Assembly (NCBI GenBank): GCA_016213845.1
Contig: JACQZN010000094.1
Span: 1-37,301 of the forward strand
Direction: 5' to 3'
Source: Candidatus Wallbacteria bacterium
GTDB lineage: Bacteria > Muiribacteriota > UBA6191 > JACPRK01
DNA length: 37,301 bases
Below the pieces are notes generated by a model. That model worked only from the letters and a program-made list of their open reading frames with translations. It was not told where the DNA came from and searched no databases. Within the stretch, counting starts at the first letter, position 1, and each line of letters starts with the position of its first letter. Shown here piece by piece: positions 8,601 to 14,885 of the stretch. The position numbers were made by a program, and so were the translations under genes.

Positions 8601-9426
8601 CTTCCACCACTACCTCGCCCAGTCGCCGGACGGACTGGCCGCCCTAGAGGAGCTGCACCGCACGCTCAGGGAGGGCCCCTACACGCCGGTTCCGGTCAGC
8701 GAGTACCTGCGGCAGGTCGAGGGCTTCCGTGCGCTCGAGCTGAGGCGACTCGAGCGGCCTGGGGCGAGGGGCGCCCGGCCGGGCGCCGCAGTGGAGCGCA
8801 GCCGCTTCCGGGTCGAGGGCGCGGGCCGCTGCCTCACCCTGCGAGCTCCGCGCGCGCTCGGGCTCCCGGACCTGGCAGCCAGCCGTGGCGTCGCGGGGTT
8901 CGCGTCCGAAGGCGATTGGACCTGGGTGACGCTGGCGCCGGGCGACCTGCAAGAGGTGGAGTTTGCGCAAAGCCCGTCAGCTTCGCCGATCCGCCTCGAG
9001 ACCGCCAACCTGCGGCTCGAGCGGTGGGAGCTCTCGGGCCACCGGCTTTCGGCCGGCTTTCGCGGGTTCGGCAAGGCGCGCATCACGCTGGCCGGAAGCG
9101 CCTGCGTCCCCGGAGTGTCGGTCCGGGCGCGGGGCGCGGGCGACCCCTCCGGGCCGTCGGCTCCTCCAGATGCAGGCCCCGGCGGGCCCGGTCCGGACCA
9201 ACCCGAGGCCGGCAGCGCGGTCGAGGTCCGGTCGACGTTCCTCGAGGGAGCCATGCGCCTGGAGTGCGAGGCGAACGGGGAGCTGGCACTGACGGTGGAC
9301 TGGGGCGGGCCAACCGGGCAGGCAGGGCACTCGGAGAGCGGGCTTCGACAAGCTCAGCCTGAGCGGATCCCAGAGGCTCGGCCTGGGATGTCGAGCCTCA
9401 TCCGCTGGTCATTCTCGTGGTCCTGA
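5656..9426 (+). CDS. pelA: TPR-PelA fusion: membrane-anchored Pel polysaccharide deacetylase without the glycoside hydrolase domain
   Basis: A 1,256-residue fusion. Residues ~23-41 form one membrane anchor. Residues ~45-470 are TPR-like helices, then a Pro/Ala-rich linker (~475-513). Residues ~514-750 resemble the Rossmann-like middle domain of PelA. The deacetylase domain starts near 755 with HVDGDGA (D760/D762) and SHGWSHPF (H829, H833), matching the Asp and the H-x3-H metal ligands known in PelA and CE4-like enzymes. A beta-rich region follows (~1000-1215). In Pseudomonas PelA the N-terminus is a GH166 hydrolase; here TPRs take its place. It probably partly deacetylates the GalNAc-containing polymer in the periplasm. 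The last 28 residues (from 1229) come from a dispersed repeat at 9340-9366 and junk downstream, so the native C-terminus is probably lost. It overlaps pelD by 10 bases. Confidence 0.75.
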   Translation: MSGRDDHSGDGPVLGDSERYLGWAHLAVAVAALILALWGIPTERELSRLLTQGDLGELTLMEAARELGQLGPEAPALARARALRVAGLALGKAGRPDEMLDHLRQAVAAVPDWPAGRLTLADACRDFGRSSEELGELEAVGALMPRLLSGPRAELREKLADFPFAARRRRPPAFTELEHAAGVALLPWRRRLAVELDYRQRPEAAAEQYAAMLAAEPDDPAGWVRLAQLERKLGRQARAERALAQAFGCAPAAARRFQESQSPQRLRRLLDAVSTDAHRSPRRLAGSAHVEARLGIPLEPAELELLDLLRDELVRREHPDEAVERMRRAVERRPGDREARANLARSLERTGNVEAALVEYRRLRDTSSAGDDFADDVERMLRALGDADGLIVELSRRFERHPSLAVGIELGRNLEWADRHTEAVDLFGKLRKLYPEDLETLAGLASSLRALDRHAEAVGVLTELLTRLRGNQGPPDSRPADAEEPPRGGSSPAPAAAARPEASAQAEAAPVRRRVLALYRGSEENVPEKTRIHELLELAFDHLGMLVDYADVEAGLPDPAVMEPYAGVITWFDGRAAWQPRELLAWLGQQVDEGRKLVILGGTGALFDLADGRPVDREAVGGLMKRLGLEHRGVAPYPVPRIVPLRVDSLARFERAPANELQYTETILSADPANRVLLALQAEPGTDSGSGPSRTDALVLSSRGLYASPGVAYYHDPVTNRRQLRIDAFALLAELFECSARPAPDVTTTCGLRTALVHVDGDGAANATSVRGYANCLEAVTRRIFAPHRLETTVSFIASELDPRRPGTRALREAALALYRLPWIEPASHGWSHPFDWRNPQVSSEVAARHDSPYGLLGFTLEQELRGSVEVMARLTGRKPGEIPFHWSGACNPSEDQIAFARTAGIACLNGGDGRCDEYYDSLTNLAPMTRPVGRERQVLTPQANEFALSAEGAEPLGTFRKLRASWDRSERPRRLKPAGLYFHHYLAQSPDGLAALEELHRTLREGPYTPVPVSEYLRQVEGFRALELRRLERPGARGARPGAAVERSRFRVEGAGRCLTLRAPRALGLPDLAASRGVAGFASEGDWTWVTLAPGDLQEVEFAQSPSASPIRLETANLRLERWELSGHRLSAGFRGFGKARITLAGSACVPGVSVRARGAGDPSGPSAPPDAGPGGPGPDQPEAGSAVEVRSTFLEGAMRLECEANGELALTVDWGGPTGQAGHSESGLRQAQPERIPEARPGMSSLIRWSFSWS
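9340..9366 (+). repeat. Dispersed 27-bp repeat, copy 2, at the pelA-pelD junction
   Basis: GGGCTTCGACAAGCTCAGCC followed by TGAGCGG, differing from the 305-331 copy by two transitions. It is translated in the pelA frame as part of ...LRQAQPER..., and it supplies a TGA (9360-9362) in the pelD frame that closes that frame immediately upstream. This limits where pelD can start, which suggests the repeat inserted into an earlier pelA/pelD boundary. Confidence 0.65.
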
Positions 9427-10667
9427 TCGCGGGCCGCTACGGACTGCTGGCCGGGCTGTTCGCGGCGGCCGCGTCCATCGCCACGCTGGCCGCCGTCTGC
9501 TGGCGCTTCTACCTGGTCGCCGATCTGCTGACGGTCCTCAAGCCGGGCGGCGGCATCCCCGTGGTCCCCATGCTGGCGCTGGCCGTCTTCGTGGGCGAGC
9601 TGCGCGATTTGACCGTCGGCCGCTACCGGCAGCTGCTGGAAGAGCACGACACCCTGGCAGCCCGCTTCGGCAGGCTCGCCAAGGAGTACACGCTGTTGCA
9701 GGACGACAAGTACCTGCTTGAGAAGGCCGTGCTCTCGGACCGGGCGCCGCTCGAGTTTCTGGCCGTGCTGGTCGAGGCGATGGACACGCTCGACGAGGCG
9801 CACTTCCGGCGGATCGTGGTCGACCTGCTGCGCGACATCGGCCGCGCCGAGCGGGTCGCGCTCTATGTCTCGAGCGGGCCCGGGCCGATGCGGCTGGCTG
9901 TCTCGACGGCAGAGGAGCCGGCCGAGGAGCTGCCCGCCAACGATCCCGTCGTCTCGCGGGCGCTCGAGAGGGGACGCGTGGCGACCGTGGCGGACCTGGC
10001 CGATGCGAGCCTGGAGGCGATGGCAGGTTCCAGTTTGCAGATCGCCGTTCCGCTTCCGAGGCAGGTCGAGGACGGCCCGTCGGGAATGGCGCTGCTGCAC
10101 GGGGTGCCGCTGGCCACGTTCTCGCGCGTGCGGTTGAACGCGCTGGAGGTCGCGGGCCGGCTGGCCAGCCGCATGGCCGCACGCATCGAGCTCCACAAGC
10201 GCACCCAGGACAGGAACGTGCTGGACCCCCGCATCGACGCCTGCACCCCGTTCTACTTGAGGAAGCGCGGCGCAGAGGAGCTGGCCCGTGCTCGCGATCG
10301 GGGGCTGCCGCTCTCGGCCGTCGCGCTCGAGATCTCCGATGCGCAGGCCCTGGACCCGGCCAAGGAGGACCGGCTGCTGGCGACGCTGGCGGTGGTGATG
10401 TCTCGGCTGCTCAGGCCAGGACAGGTGCTGTCGCGGGCGCCCGAGGCGGGCGGTTTCGCCGTGCTGATGCCGATGGACGACCTGGCGGCGGCGCAGGCGT
10501 TGGCCGATGCCATCGCCTCCGAGGTCGAAGGCTTCCGCATGCGCCCGTACAGAGACGATCGGTCGCTGGCCATCCGCGCCCGTCCCGTCGCCATTCATCC
10601 GGGTTGCGAGACCTGGGCCGCCGCCGAACGCGAGCTCTTCGGCCCGCCGAAGGAGGAGAGCAGATGA
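9417..10667 (+). CDS. pelD: PelD-like membrane protein with GAF and degenerate GGDEF domain
   Basis: A 416-residue protein from GTG 9417. It has a short N-terminal hydrophobic region (~1-65, probably two helices rather than the four usual in PelD), a coiled segment (~70-105), a GAF-like domain (~110-265) and a degenerate GGDEF domain (~270-405) in which the GGDEF signature reads EAGGFAVLMP. In PelD an inhibitory-site motif RxxD binds c-di-GMP and turns on Pel synthesis. The aligned residues here are RPGQ (R333-Q336), so the Asp is replaced by Gln. PelD normally forms the inner-membrane synthase complex with PelE, PelF and PelG. The frame is open back only to 9363 because of a repeat-borne TGA, so the native N-terminus is probably lost or starts at a non-ATG codon. 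It overlaps pelE by ATGA. Confidence 0.7.
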   Translation: MVLIAGRYGLLAGLFAAAASIATLAAVCWRFYLVADLLTVLKPGGGIPVVPMLALAVFVGELRDLTVGRYRQLLEEHDTLAARFGRLAKEYTLLQDDKYLLEKAVLSDRAPLEFLAVLVEAMDTLDEAHFRRIVVDLLRDIGRAERVALYVSSGPGPMRLAVSTAEEPAEELPANDPVVSRALERGRVATVADLADASLEAMAGSSLQIAVPLPRQVEDGPSGMALLHGVPLATFSRVRLNALEVAGRLASRMAARIELHKRTQDRNVLDPRIDACTPFYLRKRGAEELARARDRGLPLSAVALEISDAQALDPAKEDRLLATLAVVMSRLLRPGQVLSRAPEAGGFAVLMPMDDLAAAQALADAIASEVEGFRMRPYRDDRSLAIRARPVAIHPGCETWAAAERELFGPPKEESR

Positions 10668-11893
10668 ACCCTGCGGAGCGGAGCCGACCGGGGGAGCCTG
10701 TTGCCGGAAGGCCTGTCGCCGAAGATTCCGTGGCGTCTACCTGTACCGGGTTTTCTCGAAAACCCGGTACAGGTAGACGCCACGGAATTCCAGCGGGGCG
10801 CGGGTCTGGTGGCGAGGAGGCGTCCGAACGCGGACGGGCGTTCTCGCGGCGTGGGGTTGTGCGGCTCCCCCTGGGTCCGGGCTCTTCCGACGCGGCAACG
10901 CTCGTGGCCGCAGCGGCGGCGTTGGCGCTGGAAGCAGGGGCGTTCGTCTGGGCGCTGGGTGGCGGCCGACAGGCGCTGGCCGTGGGGCTGGCCGCGCACG
11001 CCGCGGCGTGTCTGATTGCCGCCGCTGCTTGCGGCGGGCCGCGCCGGTGGCTGCAGCTTCTGCTAGCGTTGCTCCTGCCTCCGGCGGGCGTCGCCGTCTG
11101 CGCGCTCGACGCGTGCCTGGCCGTCTTCAGCCGCGGGAAGACCGAGTTTCCGCTCTACGATGAGCTGCTGCGCGAGCTGCGCGCCCGCTCGCCCGCGGCT
11201 GCCGAGCAGCTGATGGAGGAGCTGTCGGGCCACTCGAGCGAGTTCGCGCCCGCGCACGCCCCGGCGGAGCTGCTGGTGGCGCCGGTCGCGTCCCTGATGT
11301 CCGACGCGGACATCGCCCCCGAGCTGAAGCTGGCGGCGATTCGCAATCTCACACACCTTTCCCCGACCGACTCCGTCCCGCTCGTCAAGGAGGCTCTCAG
11401 GAGCGACGTCCCCGCAATCCGCTTCTACGCGGCCCGCCTGCTGTCGAACCTGGAGGACGGCTTCTCGCGACGTCTGCGCAAGCTCCAGGAAGCAGGAGAC
11501 GGCCCCGAAAAGCTCCAGGAGCTGGCGCGCGCCCGCCTGGAGTTCGCGGAGTCCGGCCTGCTCGAATCCGCCGACGCGCGCCGCCACCGCGAGCGCGCCG
11601 CCGAAACCCTCCGGCAGCTGGCCGCTGCAGGCGGCCCCAGGGCTGCGCAAGCACGCGCGGCCCTGGCACGCGCCGAGCTCGAGCTGGGGCGCGCTTCCCT
11701 TGCGCTGGCCACGTCCGAACAGAACCTGGCGGACGACCCGTCCGATGCCGCGGCGCGCCGCCTGGCGCTGGAGGCCGCGCTGGCCGCCCGCGACTACGCC
11801 GCCTTCCGTCGACACGCTCGAGAGCTCGCTCGCCACCTGCCGGCCTCCGAGCTTGCGCGCGACCTGGAGGAACGATGTCCGGAGAGCCGCTGA
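10664..11893 (+). CDS. pelE: PelE-like inner-membrane helical-repeat protein
   Basis: A 409-residue protein if it starts at ATG 10664, which overlaps the pelD stop (ATGA). Three hydrophobic stretches (about residues 83-105, 107-126 and 129-155) precede a soluble C-terminal region of HEAT/TPR-like helices (~165-409) rich in A/E/L/R. PelE proteins have the same plan: a few membrane helices then TPRs. The first ~65 residues are low-complexity and include ~21 residues encoded by a near-perfect 64-bp palindrome (10725-10788). A GTG at 10859 is an alternative start that would exclude it and leave a protein nearer the usual ~330 residues. Identity rests on position between PelD and PelF plus topology, since PelE is poorly conserved. 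It overlaps pelF by 19 bases. Confidence 0.65.
   Translation: MNPAERSRPGEPVAGRPVAEDSVASTCTGFSRKPGTGRRHGIPAGRGSGGEEASERGRAFSRRGVVRLPLGPGSSDAATLVAAAAALALEAGAFVWALGGGRQALAVGLAAHAAACLIAAAACGGPRRWLQLLLALLLPPAGVAVCALDACLAVFSRGKTEFPLYDELLRELRARSPAAAEQLMEELSGHSSEFAPAHAPAELLVAPVASLMSDADIAPELKLAAIRNLTHLSPTDSVPLVKEALRSDVPAIRFYAARLLSNLEDGFSRRLRKLQEAGDGPEKLQELARARLEFAESGLLESADARRHRERAAETLRQLAAAGGPRAAQARAALARAELELGRASLALATSEQNLADDPSDAAARRLALEAALAARDYAAFRRHARELARHLPASELARDLEERCPESR
10725..10788. repeat. 64-bp near-perfect palindrome inside the 5' part of pelE
   Basis: Left arm 10725-10754 and right arm 10759-10788 are perfect 30-base reverse complements separated by CTCG. The arms carry CCGTGGCGTCTACCTGTACC and CGGGTTTT. 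The element is in frame with pelE and introduces no stop codon on either strand; both orientations give the same peptide core (VASTCTGFSRKPGTGRRHGI). RNA would fold into a very stable hairpin a short way into the pelE coding region. It looks like an inserted palindromic element (MITE- or RPE-like) rather than evolved coding sequence. Confidence 0.9.
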
Positions 11894-13473
11894 CGGCTGG
11901 CAGCGGCCCAACCGAGCCCACGGCGGACGTCTGCCTGGTCCTGGAGGGCAGCTACCCCTACGTTCGCGGCGGGGTCAGCTCCTGGGTCCACGATCTGATG
12001 ACGGGCCTTCCGGACCTGAAGTTCTCGCTGATGACGCTGGTCGCCACCGAGGCCGACCTGAAGCGGGCCTACACGCTGCCTCCCAACGTCGTCGGGCTGG
12101 AAGAGGTCGTCCTGGCCGCCCCGCTCGAGGCGCCCGAGCGGCCGTATCGCCTGCCTGACGGCTTTCTGGAGCGAGTGCGGCGGCTCCACGGCCTGATGGA
12201 ATCGGACCCGAAGGAGGCACTGACTCTCCTGAAGCAGTTCCTGGCCGACCCGTTCTGCACCGGACCGGCCAACGATGGATTCCTGAGGGCCCTGGCCGGC
12301 AAGGAGGCCTGGGACCTCTTGCTCGAGCTCTACGCCAGCCGGCGGATGGACGACTGTTCGTTCAACGCCTACTTTTACACTTTCCTCAACTCCCACCTGC
12401 GGCTCTTCATGGCCCTGCGGGCGCGCCTGCTTCCAGCCCGCGTCTACCACGCGATCTCCACCGGCTACGCCGGTGCCCTCGCAGCCAGCTCGAGCCTCCG
12501 CTCGGGGCGCCCGCTGGCCCTGACGGAGCATGGCCTCTATACGAACGAGCGCAACCTCGACATCACGGCCTCCGAGTGGCTGGAGGGCCGCCCGGGCCGC
12601 GCCGGTGTCGTCTTCTCGGCTGCCCTGGGCAAGATCCGCCAGACCTGGATGAAGCTCTTCGAGTGGATGGGGCGCCTCACCTACGACCAGGCTCGGGTCG
12701 TCACCACGCTCTTCGAGGGCAACCGCCGCATGCAGATCGAGGCCGGCGCCGAGCCAGGCCGCACGAGAGTCATCCCGAACGGCGTCGACTTCGAAGGCCT
12801 CTCGGCGCTGCCTCGAACCGCCGATCCTGCAGCGCCGGTCGTGGCGCTCGTCGGTCGCGTGGTACCCATCAAGGACCTGCGCACGTTCATCAAGGCCTGC
12901 GCTCTGGCCGCCCGGCGCCTCCCGGGCGCGTCCTTCGAGGTCCTCGGCCCGTACGAAGAGGACCCTATCTACCACGCGGCCTGCGTCGAGCTGGTGCGGG
13001 AGCTCGGTATCGAGTCCCGGTTCCATTTCCGGGGGCACGTCAACCTGCGCGAGCACTTTCCTCGAATGACGCTTTGTGTCCTGACGTCGATGAGCGAGGG
13101 GCTGCCGCTGGTGATGCTCGAGTCGATGGCCTGCGGAGTCCCCAACGTGGCCACGCGCGTCGGCGCCTGCGAGGAGCTGCTCCTGGGCCGCACGCGCCAG
13201 GACCGGGCCCTGGGCCCCGCCGGCATCGCCACAGGCGTCAGCGCCCCCGAAGAGACGGCGGAGGCCATCGTGCGGTTGCTCTCCGACCAGGAGCTCTACG
13301 GCGCCATGGCACGTTCGGCCCGTAAGCGCGTCGAGCTCTACTACACCCGCACCGACGTGCTGGCCCAGTATCGCCGGCTCTATGAGGAGCTGGTCGGCGC
13401 CTCGGAGCCCGTCGCGCCTGGGCCTCCGAGCGCGCGCGCGCCGCTCGATTCGGCGCCAGGGAGCGCCGGCTGA
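11875..13473 (+). CDS. pelF: PelF glycosyltransferase, GT4 family
   Basis: A 532-residue cytoplasmic GT-B glycosyltransferase. The N-terminus DVCLVLEGSYPYVRGGVSSW is the PelF hallmark glycine-rich loop. The C-terminal Rossmann half has GRVVPIKDLRTFIKA, then SMSEGLPLVMLESMACGVP, the E-x7-E GT4 nucleotide-sugar motif. PelF uses UDP-activated N-acetylhexosamine to build the Pel polymer and works with PelG/PelD/PelE at the inner membrane. A ribosome site CTGGAGGAACG lies directly before ATG 11875. The last ~25 residues are a Pro/Ala/Ser-rich tail. The stop overlaps the pelG start (TGATG). This is the most secure Pel assignment in the operon. Confidence 0.93.
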   Translation: MSGEPLTAGSGPTEPTADVCLVLEGSYPYVRGGVSSWVHDLMTGLPDLKFSLMTLVATEADLKRAYTLPPNVVGLEEVVLAAPLEAPERPYRLPDGFLERVRRLHGLMESDPKEALTLLKQFLADPFCTGPANDGFLRALAGKEAWDLLLELYASRRMDDCSFNAYFYTFLNSHLRLFMALRARLLPARVYHAISTGYAGALAASSSLRSGRPLALTEHGLYTNERNLDITASEWLEGRPGRAGVVFSAALGKIRQTWMKLFEWMGRLTYDQARVVTTLFEGNRRMQIEAGAEPGRTRVIPNGVDFEGLSALPRTADPAAPVVALVGRVVPIKDLRTFIKACALAARRLPGASFEVLGPYEEDPIYHAACVELVRELGIESRFHFRGHVNLREHFPRMTLCVLTSMSEGLPLVMLESMACGVPNVATRVGACEELLLGRTRQDRALGPAGIATGVSAPEETAEAIVRLLSDQELYGAMARSARKRVELYYTRTDVLAQYRRLYEELVGASEPVAPGPPSARAPLDSAPGSAG

Positions 13474-14885
13474 TGGCAGGCATCGGCTTTCGCATCGAGC
13501 GGCTGCTCGACCAGGACAGTTACACGGGAACGTTCCGCGCCTACCTGCACGCCGCCGTCGTCAGTGCGGGCAGCATGCTCGCCACCAGCGCCTGTATGGG
13601 CGCGCTGGTCTATTTCGGCCGCACCGGACTCAATCACCTGGACCTGCTCCGCTTCCAGGTCACGGTGACGCACGTCTACTGCTTCGGGATGCTGCTCATC
13701 GGCCCCCTGCAGATGGTCCTCCACCGCTACCTTGCGGACGTCTTCTGGGCGGGCCGGCCGGAGAAGGTGTTGCCGTGCTTCAGGGGTGCGCTGGCGATCC
13801 ACGCGGCGCTGGCGACGCCGGTGGCGGCCGCGGTGCTGGGTGCGGCGGGTCTCCCGGCGGTGGACGTTGCGGTCGGCAGCGTGCTCTTCGGGACGACGGC
13901 CTGCATCTGGGTGGTCTCGGCATTCCTCTCGCTCTGCAAGGCCTACGAAGCCGTGACGGGCAGCTTCGTGCTCTCGCTCGGCGTCTCCTTCGGGGCCGCC
14001 TGGGCGCTGGGGCACGACCACGGCTACACCGGTCTTCTCGCGGGCTTCACGTCCGGCCATCTCCTGCTTCTGGTGATGCTCTACGCGCAGGTCGTCGTCG
14101 AGTTCCCGGGACAGCGCGAGGGCGCGGGCGCCAGCCTTTCGTGGCTCACCTGGGGGCGCCGCTACCCGTGGCTCGTGGCGACGGGGGCGCTCTCCAGCCT
14201 GGCCATCTGGGCCGACAAGCTGGCATTCTGGATGAGCGCCGGCGCCCAGCCGCTGCTGGGGCCGATGCGATACCACCCCATCTACGACCCCTGCGTGTTT
14301 CTCGGCCTCTTGACCGCCGTGCCTGCCTTTGCGCACTTCCTGCTGGTTCTGGAAACGCGCTTCTATCGCATCTTTCGCACGTTCTGCGAGCAGATCTCCT
14401 CGGGGGCCCCGTACGGACAGTTCGGGCGGACGCGCGACCGGATGGCGCTGATGCTGCGCGAGGAGTTTTTGCAGCTGGCAAAGCTCCAGGGCGCCGTGGT
14501 GCTCGGGGTCTTCTTCGCGGCGCCCAGGCTGCTCGAGCTGGCCGGAATGCCGGAGGCCTACGCGCACCTGGTGCGGGCGGGCTCGCTGGCGGTCTCGCTC
14601 GGCGTCGGCGTCAACCTGCACGTGGTGGTGCTGCTCTACTTCGACCTGCAGCGCGATGCGGCGCTGCTGGCCGGCTTCTACGCGGCGGCTTCCTGGGCGC
14701 TCTCCCGGATGTCGCTGACGCTGGGTCTGAGGTTCTACGGGTACGGCTACCTGGCGGCGGGGCTTCTGGCGCTGGCGCTCGGCGCCTGGCTGGTCGACCG
14801 GGCGCTGTGGCGCATGGAGTTCACGCTCTTCCGTCGCGGCGCGCTCAGGTCGCTTGGGGGCGCAGCCGAGGAGTCGATTCCATGA
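13473..14885 (+). CDS. pelG: PelG, MOP/PST-type polysaccharide transporter
   Basis: A 470-residue integral membrane protein with about 12 hydrophobic helices, close to the usual PelG length (~456). The N-terminus MAGIGFRIERLLDQDSYTG is characteristic: PelG proteins begin with an amphipathic MAGIGF-type segment. It belongs to the polysaccharide-transporter branch of the MOP flippase superfamily and is thought to carry the growing Pel chain through the inner membrane with PelF at its cytoplasmic face. It starts inside the pelF stop (TGATG) and its own stop overlaps the next start (ATGA), so the regulator downstream is translated in coupling with it. Confidence 0.92.
   Translation: MAGIGFRIERLLDQDSYTGTFRAYLHAAVVSAGSMLATSACMGALVYFGRTGLNHLDLLRFQVTVTHVYCFGMLLIGPLQMVLHRYLADVFWAGRPEKVLPCFRGALAIHAALATPVAAAVLGAAGLPAVDVAVGSVLFGTTACIWVVSAFLSLCKAYEAVTGSFVLSLGVSFGAAWALGHDHGYTGLLAGFTSGHLLLLVMLYAQVVVEFPGQREGAGASLSWLTWGRRYPWLVATGALSSLAIWADKLAFWMSAGAQPLLGPMRYHPIYDPCVFLGLLTAVPAFAHFLLVLETRFYRIFRTFCEQISSGAPYGQFGRTRDRMALMLREEFLQLAKLQGAVVLGVFFAAPRLLELAGMPEAYAHLVRAGSLAVSLGVGVNLHVVVLLYFDLQRDAALLAGFYAAASWALSRMSLTLGLRFYGYGYLAAGLLALALGAWLVDRALWRMEFTLFRRGALRSLGGAAEESIP

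Noticed and set aside
10270..10600. Active diguanylate cyclase in PelD
   Set aside because: The GGDEF signature is replaced by EAGGF, so catalysis is not expected.
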